From Tetracentron sinense (lineage: Eukaryota; Streptophyta; Magnoliopsida; Trochodendrales; Trochodendraceae), in NCBI GenBank assembly GCA_015143295.1, contig CM026561.1, positions 37,142,875 to 37,206,874 of the forward strand: 64,000 nt of DNA, written 5' to 3'. Under the pieces are notes generated by a model that was not told the origin of the DNA, did not search any database, and saw only the letters and a list, made by a program, of their open reading frames with translations. Shown piece by piece: positions 23,041-36,600 of this stretch (position 1 is its first letter; each line of letters begins with the position of its first letter). Both the position numbers and the translations under genes were made by a program.

Positions 23041-24637
23041 ATTGGAACCCGGGTCTGTCCCATGGTATGTATGGGAGCCACTCCTCCATTTGAGTCCCAT
23101 ATGGTTGTATTTCTTTCATTTTTCTTTTTCATTTAGGTCCGCTCTTTTGCAGAGAGTTAAAAGTCCAGCACTTCGCAATTTTTGTCAATGGACAATATAC
23201 ATATTCTTTTGAAAACTAGATGTAGGAATGCTTTTCATCTATTGGGTTGCAATTCAGTATGGCTTTAAATGCAGCAAAATAAATGATTTCAAATCTCATA
23301 TAAAAAAATAAGACTTGAAATCTCATGATGGTAAGCATTAAGGTTAAAACCTTGACTAAGTGACTCAAATTTCCTACGAACTACCATGACAAATGTGAAG
23401 TGCCAAGTTTTATAAGTCTCAGCAAAAGAACAGACCTGACAAGAAAATATTTTATTTTCATTTGTTCTTTTGATGCTTAGTTGCAAGGCAGAAAATGGGT
23501 GTTCCATTTTAAGAAAATAAAAATGGCAATAAAAAGCAATTGTTATTTAATCCTGGGTCTTTGGGTAGGAATGTGTTCCTGTCATTACTATGTTTGCGCA
23601 GTAATTGTGGGTCGAGTCTGGTCTTCCTTCATCTTCCTCGCCCTCAGGCTTGCTTTCCTTTAATGCTATGTTTGGTTGCTTTGGTTATGTTTGGTTGTAG
23701 AGAAAAATAGGTGAAAACATGGAAAAGAAAAGAAAATTTTGGATTTCTAATACAATTTTTAGTTGTGTTTTGTCCTATTTTCTTTTCCTTTCCATGTTTT
23801 TACTTATTTTCTCGACAACCAAACATAGGTTAACCAATTCTCAAGAATCTTCAATTTCTACAACAAATTCCAATTCCCGCAAAAACAGGCCCTCCAAAGC
23901 TTTAAAATGTCCAATTGCCTCAACCCCTCTTGAGGTTTTTCCTCAAATTAGTTTACAAGATCTAAAGCATATCATATTAAGCTAATCATCTGAAAGCTTT
24001 ACATTGATGCTGGCTATGAAAGGGCATGGACAAGAATACAATAACAAAAATCATAATCAAGTGTAAAAATCAGATAACCGGAAAACTTGACAAGGCTAGG
24101 TCATTGACAGTCGTAAAAACCGTGTGAAAACCCCATGAATCCCTCTTATTAAGGCAGATAGATGAGAGACTGGTATACACCAAACAAAATAGAGAATAGT
24201 CAAGAAAGACGTTTTAGGCTGAGTACCAGCAGTGACCACAACATGCTTTATCATAATAATAAAAAGCATCCTACAAAATCGAAATTTGAAAAAAATAAAT
24301 AGTACCTTCTTGGAGTTCAGCCTCTTGAATTAGCATTCATTTTACTCTTCTAAGAATCCACTACATAAATAATGGAAACAAATTGCTGGAAACACATTCA
24401 TCCTTAATCTTAAAGAACAGCTTATAAAGTATCACAACTGCAAAAGTTATAAACTTTTTCAATTTTTTTTCTTGGTGAGATACAAGAAAATTTCACCAGC
24501 TTAGCTCTTTTTTTTTCTGAAACAAAATCCTTTTAGCCCAAAATTACCAAAATCTTAGACAAATCTGTTCTGAAAATCCCTTAAATCCAGATTAAGTTAA
24601 AACCAAAGATAATTTCCAAGCAAGTGCACCATCCAAC
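23041..24637. other. Intergenic, no gene seen
   Basis: It separates the Copia element from the 3' end of eIF3e. It contains one MITE (23686-23827); the part just left of 24637 should hold the eIF3e 3' UTR on the minus strand. Confidence 0.5.
23686..23827. mobile_element. Short hairpin MITE
   Basis: TATGTTTGGTTG and its exact inverse CAACCAAACATA close a 142-bp element whose arms pair over about 50 bases (AAAACATGGAAAAGAAAAG against CTTTTCCTTTCCATGTTTT). Target duplication is unclear. Confidence 0.6.
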
Positions 24638-27600
24638 TTATCGGGCACCCTGTGTCTGTGCATGTTCTAGAAGCTGAGTGACTGATTTGTAAGTACGCCC
24701 TGACAGTGCCTTGGTGTGCTCTATGAGTTCTTCATACCTGGAAAGAAAAAGGATTGGATTCTTGAACATCGTAAAAATCTACTTTCCATCGGCAGGACAG
24801 CAAGTTATAGACTAGACTTACACATTAGGATGGTTGGGTTCCATGACAACAGTTCCTGACTTGGTATCAATCTTAGCATCGAGCTTTGCATTCCGAACAA
24901 GATTCACAATCCATCTCTCAGCCTCATCGTAGTTCAAATTCAATTTCTCAGCCAGCATTCTGTCAGAAATATCATAAATAATATCAAGATTTAGGTGTAC
25001 TCCAAGCAACCAATTTGGAACATCAGATTATAAGTAAGAAAGCAAGGAGAGGAAATTGATGGGGGGAAAAAGGGTCAATAAAAAATTATGAAAATCAAAT
25101 TCGGTTACTAAAAAAATTGAAAGGCACTCCAACAGTTCTTGACTGATCTATAAGGTTCCCTAAAAAGCTGCCAAATATGGGGCTACTTCGTGTTGGATTC
25201 CTCGGGAGGTTCGAGGCCCTCATGGTCTCGGTTTCTGGAAAGGGATTATGGCTATTGCCAATTTGATTGTGCCTTTCTACAGTTTCCGGGCAGGGAGAGG
25301 GTCGGAGATCGATGTTTGGTCTGGTTCTACCCGACTAATGGATGATTTGGTAATCTCTTTGTTCTAGTGTCCAATAGGGATGCTCTAGTGGAAGATTCTT
25401 ATGAGAGGAGTTCTTTAGGAGTGGTTTGGTAGTCCAAGGATGTGGAAGGCCCTAAACGATTGGGAAATCAGTGATATGTCTCATCTTCTAGAGCACATTA
25501 CCTCGTCTCCCCTTTGTCCAAAAATTAGGGATTGCAAGATGTGATCTAGAAGCAACCAAGGTAGATTCGCAGTAAGATTTTTGCTTCAATTATTGTCCCC
25601 TAGTTCGGGTGAATCGTTTCCTCATAGGGTTGTGTGGAATCCGGATATTCCTTCTAAGGTATCTTTCTTCCTATGGTCTGCAGATTTGAATAAATTTCTA
25701 ACATGTGATCATTTCCAACATAGAGGATGAAGTTTGGCTAACTGATGTCATATGTGCCCCAAAGCGGAAGAAATGGTGAATCATCTTCTATTGCACTACC
25801 CTGTAATGTAGGAGGTGTGGAGTTTTTTCTTCTCCTGCTTAGGGGTTGCCTGGGTCTTTCCCTCAACCTTTCACAATTTCTTATTTGGTTGGTCTTGGGT
25901 TAGTGGGGCGGGTGCTTTTGAAGTGATTTGGGGAGTCCTCCCTGGGGCTATTGCTTGGGTGTTTTGGATAGAGAAATCTCAGAGTTTTTGAGGATGTTAT
26001 CTCTTCCATTTCCCTGGATTTGTGATCGCATTCGGTTGGTTGTCTTGGAGTAGGCAGTGATCCGGTGTAGAGAGGAGGATATTCGGGATCTTATGTTCTG
26101 ATTTGTTCAATCTAGGGGGTTAGGTTTTGTTTTGCTTTTTCTCGGTGTTGAGTTTATATGCCCATAAACTCTATGACCGAGTTGTATCCCTGTTCTTTTT
26201 TCTTTCAATCTTAATACATTGAATGCATTATCAATAAAAAAAAAATCACCAGTAAGTGCTGACAGTCTGACACTGCTCCAGTATAATATAGGTAATATCA
26301 AGTCATGTGTTTCCTCGAACACAAACATGTGCCTTCGTCGATTAAAAAGTCTAGGAAATAGAAAGTCGAAGTAGATGTAAACATTTATGAGGTACGTATG
26401 TCCTAAGTCCTAACTGCTTTAACAAAGTGGAACAGCTGGTTATACCCCACCAACCATAGATTGTGGTGAACAATTAATTAACCTATGATTCTAATTAGTT
26501 GCTCCTACTGGACAGAATAAGAATACATACCTCTTTCTACAACATAAAATAGAAAATTTCTCACTATTATAAATCTAATAATGAGGATATACAGGTCTAT
26601 GAATTAAAGGTTAGATAAAACAAAAATAGGCTCTTGACCTCGCAAACTTGACGAATCTGACCCTTGAGTTGAAAATTACCAGCTAATCAAACCTAGACAT
26701 ATAAAAAAAGATAACTTGGTTATCTGACAAATTCATACAATCAAACAATACATGACGAATCTGACAACATTACCCTAAAACTCCCAACCCTGGTCTCTTT
26801 TTAATTAGAGAGTAAGGAAAAAGGATATTAATGGCTTCTTCCTACAGACCTGAACCTACTAATAAAAAGGAGAGAAAAAATACTTCTGACCTGAAGCTAA
26901 GCACAAATTGCAGGAATAAGACACTACAAATGAAATCTATATATAAAAAAAAATTCTTCCTGAAAACCAGTTCGCCAGAGTTGAACCTGAAGAGTGCCAC
27001 TGACACACATCGGCTAAACCATCTAACTGAGGACTTGAGGTGCCAGCACCAAATGATTTTTCATAAAGGCAAAGAACCTAAGGTGACATCAGGCTCAATT
27101 GCTCCATGCTAAAGTTGCCATAATAGCTTTGCCAAAAATCAAACCCCACCAAAAGATCCTTTATCTTTGTTCCTAGAATAATACCAGGATCAAAATGATA
27201 CAGCTTCCATTGTCATTTAATGGAAGAGAAAAAACAAAGCCGAAAAACCTAAAAAGGTAACATCTAAAGAGAAATATTTGTTTCAATAGTAACAAAGTTC
27301 TCCAATTATATATTTCAAAAAAATCTCAATTAAGTCGAGACTTTTTTATTGAACATTTGATTCATGAAGTATTCGTGACTTTTAAAAAAAAATTACGACC
27401 TTTCAAACAGTCTCGAATTTTGAGAATTATTCATGATTTTTTCAAGAAGTCCTGAATAAACATCCAATATATGAAATATACATTTTATAAGTTTTCATAA
27501 TTAAAAATATTATTCATTATTTATTCATATCTTGACCGATGCTTTCCTGGTTACTTGCATATTTTTTGAATTTTGGCAAAAATAAATTATTTATTATCCA

Positions 27601-30600
27601 TTCATATCTTGATCGACATTTTCCCTTTTCAGATTTTTTTTATTTTGACAAATTTTTTTCCTAGCTAAATAGTTCCCGAAACCTGACTACAATGTAGTCA
27701 AGGCGTCTAGGCGATTAGGCTTAGCTAGGCAATAAAAATAGTTAAATTATAGTTATATATATATATATATATATAACAATTCAAACCTCCTAGGGTTGAC
27801 AATAATTTAGGAAAATTAACATTTAATGTTGTATTGCTTGAATGTAACTCTTTTTTTGCTAAACTATTAGTTAACTTTTTGTAGACACTAAAATATGACT
27901 TATTTTACCAGATTTTTGGGTTTAGTAATATTTTGTCATCGTAGAATTTATGAAATGTTGAATTTTGAAAATATCTTCGCATTTGCGAGTTGAAATTTTG
28001 ACAAATGCGCTAAAAAGCGGATTTTGTTCTTGAACTGAAAAGTCGACTTTTTATCCTTTAGGAATTTGGATCTAAGATAATTTTTATTTAATTCAAATTG
28101 GGAGGGGAGGTATAATCTTATTTACATATAAATATCTTAAGTAAAGTGTAAAACCATTTATTTAAATGGTATTTATATGTAATTATGTTGCAAAACTGTA
28201 AAGCATGTTAATTGTTAAAGGATCCAGGTGACTACAGCCCGCCCAGAGAAGTGCATAGGCGGTGACAGTCCAAAATCGCCTAGGCAACGCCCAGGCGACG
28301 CCTTGACTATACTGTTTGACTATGTGGCGGAAGTCATATGCATATAAGAAAGCATACAATAATAACACAACTCAAAAGGGAAGACAACAGAATCACAAGG
28401 GAAATAGTAATCCATATTCATAACGAAAACGGCAACTAGCAACACTGCCAGAGAGAGTTATTGTATTACTGCTAGGAACGTCCATAGTGACTTTGGTTTC
28501 AACAACCAGGAGAGCTTCATCACATGTGATGATGTTGGCACAGGAGAGGAAGAAGAATCAAATGAGTCAAGTGGGGAGGGAGTTACGAGTGGAGAAATTT
28601 GTGTTTAGTGTTTGTTAGAGTTTGTTAAGAGTTTTGGTAAATAAATATACATGTGTGCTATTGATTTTTTTTTAATTTAGATTCTTTTCGGTTATGATTG
28701 GAATGCAGTTTAGAATACGATGTTACATATTCTCCAAGTTCTTCTAATAGAAATGTTACCTTTGTTTCAAAAAATTAAAAATTAAAGAACTAATAATCAA
28801 ATATAACAAGGGAGGGAACACAAATACAGGAACATATCACCAAAGAAAATAAACAAAAATACCCATATCAAGGCTTCCAATTGAGAGGGCATAAATAGAT
28901 TAATTTATGCAGTTGCAGGAAAATCTCTTTAATATGTAGCAAAGCCGACTGAGAAGCCAAAAAGACACCATAAATAAATATTGAACTAAAGATGGACTGA
29001 ACACAAACAATGGAAATATAATGAAGCAAATGCAAGAGCGTTGAACAAAACTAAGAGATGAATTCAAATTGTTAGGCACAAGTATTTCAAATATGAAGCT
29101 AAGTTGTTCATGAATCAGGCAGCAGGTACACACCCCATATCAATGCACTTATGTATTCGGCAGTAGGTCTCAAAGATAAAGAGACGGGCATTTTCAAGGA
29201 ACTCATCCCTCAACGGTACTGTAGAAAAGTTGCCTTCTTCGACTCGTTTACCGAGAAAGGGATCATTCAATATTACCTGCATAATAGTTTCCATGCAAAA
29301 CATTCATTATATGAATTCAGAGATGGCAAATAAAAAGATTAGGTTGAATAAACAAAAACAGATTGTGCACCATACACCCAAAATCAATATCTCATCTGCT
29401 GTCAAAAAGGTAAAATAAACATAATATAACCTCCACCGAATGTAGTAGTATCACCCATTTATTACTCAAAACTGCAGATGAGTATGTAAATGGCCTTCAA
29501 AACTCATGCACTCACTAAGAGACATTAGCATGTAAATGGCCGTTTTAAGGGGTAAAGTTTTAAAAACAGTGCTTTTTTATGAACTTCCGAATAATTCGTC
29601 AGTTTGTTAATAATTCGCAAACTAACGACTTATCCCGAACTCATTCGAAATGGGATTTCTCATAAATTATTTGTTTAGGCTAATTCGAAATTCTAAAATA
29701 AGAATGAAGGCAAAATAGACTTACTACTATCAATAGCATTATTACCAATAACCCGAGAATTATTTTGCATCGTGAAATTCTCATTTGACCAAAATCACCA
29801 ACTGAGAGAAAAAAGAAAAACCTCTATTGGAGCAAATGTTTTTTTAGAGTTTCGATATCTATTCAACTGAACTAAGAGAAAACGATAATTTCGCACGCTG
29901 ATTAATCTGTTTAACTTTAACCGAACTGAGAGGAAAAGATGATTTGTGATATTTATTCTAAGCTATTTAAATATTGTGCTAAATAACTATGTTATGCCAA
30001 ATAAATACACTCAGATATTGCTTCTCTGATTTTATCTATTCAGATTGTATTTTTTCCTAATTCTATAAATCTTTGAATTGTTTATGTAATATGAATTGTG
30101 CATACAAACATGTAATCTAGATCATTCTTTTTTTTTTTTTTGATTGGTAAAGTAATAATATATATAGAAAAGAGGGCTACATCCCTAGGATCACCAATAG
30201 TGAACCTAGGGAAAAGAAGGAAAAAAGTACAGCAAGTACAAACTAGCTAAAACCACAACATAAGATATGATCCAGGCAATCAATGTGAAAATGTATGCCC
30301 CCACGGATCCTCCGAATCCCCCCCAACGGAACCCCAAACTGAGACGAAATGGTGCACCCTAGCTTGAATGCCGGAAGTCTCCGCGGCGAAATCCTCAAAT
30401 ACTCGCTTATTCCTCTCCTTCCAAAGGGACCAAACAACTGCCCCAGGCAGGAGAGGCTACACATCCCTCGCTGGCGACGGAAACACACCTGACAACCAGC
30501 AAGATAAGAAGCTCCGAAAGGAGCCGGGAAAGATCCAAGGGATGCCTAAGTGCATAAGGAAATATGACCAAACTTCTCTCGCCACGGGACAATAAAGCAA

Positions 30601-33600
30601 CAGGTGATCCACTGATTCCTCTGCATGTAGGCACATAAAACATCTGTTTGCTAGCTGCCAACCTCTATGCTTAAGATGGTCGATCGTCAAAATTTTATCC
30701 AATACCGCCGACCATTAGAAAAAAGATACCTTAGATGGAACTTTTGAGAACCATACAGCCTGATGAGGGAACGGTAGCAAAGGTCTGGGATGCATGACTC
30801 GCAAAAAGGATCCCACAGAGAACCTTGAGTTACGTAAGGCTTGCTTAAGCCTTGTGTAATTTTTCCTTGAGTTGCTTGTAAAAAATATTGTGCTAAATAA
30901 CTATGTTATGCCAAATAAATACACTCAGATATTGCCTTTCTGATTTATCTATTCCAATTGTTATTTTTTCCTATTTCTATAATATTTGAATTGCTTCTGT
31001 AATATGAATTGCATATACAAACATGTAATCTAGATCCTTTTTTCTTGAGTTACATAAGGCTTGCTCAAGTCTTGTGTAATTTTTCCTTGAGTTTGCTTGT
31101 TTACATACTGCTTGTTTTTTTTTGGGAATTAGGATATATGTCTAACACAGTAAGAGATGTTAATCCATCCAAATTGGTAAATGGATTACTTGGTATCCCG
31201 TTCCTATTTTTTATAATTCTTAATTCTTATTTTTACTGCATTTATCACAAATTTTGACAAATTTTTCCAAAATTAACCCCTGCCGAATAATTCCTGAACC
31301 CAAATTTGTTACTATGCCTACAACTGCCCAACGTATGATGTGAATGCCCAAGGCCACATGGTTTTGTGAGAAACCCAACCTTCTCGATATCTATGCACAG
31401 CATGTGCCCACTTATTCGCTATCTGATCATCACCTTCACGATCCTCATCTCCAGCGCCACCTTCATTATAGGGACATGGAGCATTGGATTTCAATGTCAC
31501 CTATAATCATATATGGTTCTAAATTTCTTGCGAAATAGAGAAATTTTGAATGAAATTTCCTAGTTTCTCAATTCACCAAAAAGAAACCCTAGGGCATTCC
31601 CAAAGCTACATTATGCAGCAAGACAACTCCCAAAATCAGTGGATGATATTTCATACTTCAAAATATATCACACTATTTTGATTTAACCATGGTTCAAAAA
31701 CCCGAAAACTCAACTCGACTCGAAAGTTAGTTGGGTTGAGTAACTTGGAAAACTCGAAGAAAACTCGACTCGGTCCAACTCGGAATATATATATAATAAC
31801 TTGAAAAATATGGGTTAAAAGAACTTAAAGTAAGCTGGTTTTACAACCTCAAATCTATAAACTAGGTTTAATAGAACCCATAGTGGGTTGTCTTTTTTGT
31901 AGACCCAAAAAAATAAGATACAAAAATAGTGTGACGTTCAAGTTTTGGTTTAAAAAATGATAAAAATACCCTTATGTGACTCGACCTGGTCCGGCGAATC
32001 GAAAAACTCGGCTCGACTAGACCGAGTCACCCGATTAACTCGGCAAATAATGTCTCATTCGAGTTTTGAGGCGACTCGACTCGACTCGAAATTCAGTCAA
32101 GTCGAGTAACTCGGCCGAGTTACTCGGTTGACTCGCCGAGTTTTCGAACTATGGATTTAACCATTTGAACAATTACAATGATTTCAAAAATTTTATAGAA
32201 ATATTGGAATATTTTGACCAACGGCCATTTCTCATGAGAACCCATAAAAGCTTTATATCCCCCCTTTTAAAAAATTTCATGTTTGAAGCGGTGATTTTCT
32301 TTACAGAGAAGCAACAATTCTATTTGACTAAAACGTGATCGAATCCTCCAAAGTTATAGTGAGGGTTGATTTTTAAATTTTCTTTCATAGAATGAGGTGT
32401 ACAATAGCTTCATTACATGTTTGATGCATTTGCACTAGATTTAGTAATGATTTTCATGTTATTTAATAAAGAAATGAAAAAATATTTTCATTTTATTTAT
32501 GAGTGCCTGCTAGCTTAGTTGGTAAAGTCCCTTGGCGTCGTACCAGGGACCTGAGATCGAATCCCGTCTATATTTCTCTGGTAGAACCTGCCTAACCCCA
32601 GCTTACCTTCCAAAAAAAAAAAAGGATTTGCAAAAGCATATTTTCTTTTTCATCTCCTATCTTAATGTCAAGACCTAAATAATTCTACTTGAAACATTGA
32701 AGGATAATCAACTGATTGGAGACAACATTTTTGAGTCATAATATTTTTTTATTATTTGAATGGAAGAAAAATTAAAAATAACAAAAAGTATCGTATACAT
32801 ATACAAAAGGGCAGATATAACAAAGATAATAATGGGTAAACCATCATATATTGTTAGATTACCGAAATAATCAACCGTTATTTATATATATATAATTTTA
32901 TTAAAAAACAACTACAATATTGATAAATAGTACTTACAAAAAAGTATAATCAATGTTTTAAGCTCATACCAATGCAAACCTGGCTAAGAGAGCAGGCCAA
33001 TCCAACCAATGGATCAATCAGCAAATTATTATATAAATAGATATGCAATAACCACCTCACTGAGATAGCAACATCCACCTCTCTCTCTCTCTCTCTCTCT
33101 GAAGTGGCCTGAAAGTAACGGTTTGACTTAAACCGCCAGGTTCAACAAGTTCTCTCTGATTTGAGCAGTTTGCACTGGATCCTTTTGCATCCAAACCACC
33201 AAATTCAATGGCCAACCTGACCTTCTGAGGGTTCAAGTCCCCAGATCAATCAGTTCAATCACGCAGTCCGATTTGGGTTTTAGAACACTAGATATAACAA
33301 ATATTTAATGAGTAAATCATTACATGTTTTTTGTTTCAAAATGTTGGTAATTTCCACTAAATTTATAATTTTGAATTTAAACAAATTTTTTAAAAATTCA
33401 AGAATGTATTATGCAAAAATTAGGATGTCAAAATATAGTTCTTACTCGGAATTATTTCAACCTTATTATAGTAGTACACTAGTTAATATGTAAAAGGGAG
33501 CTGTCAGATGTGAAGAAAACTAATAAATATTATTTATAAACTCACTAACTGAAAAATGACCTTGAAAGAAATCAAGGCATAAGGGAAATTGGTGACAAGA

Positions 33601-36600
33601 CCGTAGGTAAAGCCAAAGTAAAATGCCAATAGATGCTATGCCCATATTTTATGTAAGGCTCAAACATCCAACTAAAATTAGAAGGCATTGGTAAGGACAC
33701 ATTCACAACAACATATTTAGATAATTCACATTGTTTATATATGATAATTTCCACAAAATAATTTCATTTAAATCTAATGAATGGTTTTTCATCAAAAGAT
33801 TAAAAAAAAATGCACATATTGATGGAGACACGGACCACCAAATTTATTCTGCAATCTATAAGTAACAAAGAATGAAAGAGAAACAACATTAAGTAGATGA
33901 ATTCACATTACAAGTTACAACATAGTTTACTAGGTTTAATTACCGAGTTTATCTTACTTATTTCTGGTCCAAGCTAGAGCAAAGGTTATTGGGGCCTTAC
34001 ACTGCATGGATGAGTCAATTGGTTGGACCAATACTACCATCTACAAACACAACAATTTTAGTACACAAACAAGTGAATAGCTTTATTAAGCTGATACCCT
34101 TGTCCCAAAATTAAAAAATCAAGCATGTCCACTTCTAATGGTAGACATATCATAAACTGTAAGAATGTCAGCTTGCTAAGTTGGTAAACTCGTTCCTCGA
34201 CCTGAGTTCAAAACCCATACTTACATGCAAACTCATTAACCATCATGCTTGCCTATCCAAAAAAAAAAAACCATATCATAAATTGTAATACAGTATTTTA
34301 AGTAGCTAACTATTATTATATTTTCATTCAGTGACAGAATACTGACACAGTTTGGAAAAATTTTGAGGCTTAAGCCTCAAGGTAAGGCTCAAGGAAAATT
34401 CCTTCAGGCTCAACCTAGGCTTAAATAATATCACGAGGCTAACGACTCAAACTGTGAGGCTCAGCGTTGAGGGTTGCTTTAGCCCTTATGTTTGAGGCGT
34501 ATGGCTCATACATTAATCAAAAATAGGGTTTAGCCATATAACTGAGACTTGAACATTAAATTTTTTTTAAGGATATGCTTTATGCATTAATTACAGATAG
34601 GGTTCTAGCCACATAATGACATAACTAAGACTTAAATATTAAATTATAAGGTGAGTGCCTCACAATTTTTTATCTATAATAAACATGATTTTTTTCTTTT
34701 TGTTTTTGCTTTTAGTTTAAATTAATACTTAATTTATTATGTCGAACATATTTAGGCCTTTTAAAACATAGTTGAGGCATTGCAAAGATTTGGAGTCATT
34801 GCTTAACATATATAGTTAGTAACTACTTTGCAATTGTTTGTTGGAATCCAAAATCTGCCACATGATGATTAAAATCATACATTTATCAATATGCTTTTGC
34901 ACAAAAGAGTAAATCTAAATTTCAACTTTTCTTGCCTGATTTTTTTATATGGCTGAGTAATTTATATAGTATTACGTGTGTGTGTGTACACACCATATGT
35001 GTTATAACCTTCAATAAATTTTTAAAATTTTTTTGCAGTATTCTTATTTATTATTTATTTATTTGTTAAAATGAAGGAGCGTAGGCTTTCCTCGAGGCTT
35101 AAGCATCACGCATCTTGAAGTCTAAATGCCACGCGTCATGCCTTCACCTTTGAAAATGTTGAATACTAGTAAAGGAAAAATAAAAAAGCGTAAACTTAAA
35201 TGAACAAGGATGAATACTCTTTGCAACAGAAAAGAAAAAGTACATATCACAGATCCCAAGATATGTGATGCAACTCCTTAAAGTGTAGAATATTAATAAT
35301 CTCAAACTTGTGAACACTCAACATGAGGTGCAAAGGAAAAGGAAATGTGATGCAAGACATGTAGCCTCCAGTAAAATTTAAGGAAATAAACAGAGCCAGC
35401 CACATTGAGCCATTGGTAACTTACATCCTCGCACTCTCTCATCTTCTTTTGTGCCCCATCAAAGTCATAATTGACATACACGCATGCTAAAAACTCTGTG
35501 ATAGGATCTTTATAAGAATACTGCTCTTGCTGTATAACTTTAATAAAATCTTTGAACTGAGGTCTTCTCCTTTTGTTAACAATGAATGCAGTAGCCAAGT
35601 AACGTAAAAGGTGGGGAGCATTCGTTTGAATGGCATTTAGATACCTGGAAAAAGTACATGCTTATCGTCTTTAAAAAAAAATTACATGATAACAACTGAA
35701 GAAGAAAAATACAATAATGATTTACATACAGAAAGGTACCAAAGAAAACTGGCTATATGTAAATATCTCCACTAAAAATATATCCTTCAGATTTGAAAAA
35801 ACAAAAAGGCAAGTATCAACATGTAACCGCATAATATGCTTTTTTTTCTTTTATACAACAAAGAAAAGGAAGTAAAAGAAACAACTTCATAAATCATAAT
35901 GTGAAAGTAGTTTGATATCAAGTCAAATGAAAATAATAAACGAAACAACTTCATGATGTGAAAGTAGTTTGATATCAAATCAAATGAAAATAATACTTAG
36001 GTTAAACAATGAACTCCTACAATAATGCAAAATGGGTGGTACAAACAACTACATAACGTAATGACATAAGGTGAGATGGCAATAGAGATGTATGAAACAA
36101 AAATTTTTATAAGCAATGCATGGGCATCGCCTCGCTAACAAAAAAACTCCTTTTTTAATTTGCGAATTATTCGCGCATTTTTAGGTTGCCGAATTATTCG
36201 CGAATTATTGGATTCACGAATTTCCCGAATTACCTAAATTATTCCCAAATTTGTCCCAAAAAAAAAAACTACTTATTTTATATATTTTTAAATCAATGTT
36301 CAATATATTTTCAAATTTATTAATTTATATTTTCCGATTTTTTCCAAACTTTTTCGAACTTGACACCTACCGAATTATTCTCGAACCCTAACTTTGTCAC
36401 TATGGGCATCGCCTAGACACTTTGACTACACTGCTTGATAGGCACCATCATATCACCCCAAAATAAAAAAAATATGCATGTATCACAAACCATGCATTAA
36501 GATGTGCGTCTTATACTCGTAATGCTTATTTAGTTTAATAATGACCAAAATTTAGCCCACAATATTTCAGTTTCCACATAATTGGCATTGCAATTAATTG

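Noticed and set aside
30883-31101. LTRs flanking the LINE region at 30 kb
   Set aside because: The blocks are arranged A-B-A-B rather than as two terminal repeats with TG...CA ends.
32505-32580. Genuine tRNA gene
   Set aside because: A and B boxes are present, but there is no plausible acceptor stem pairing and an A-run follows; a SINE fits better.
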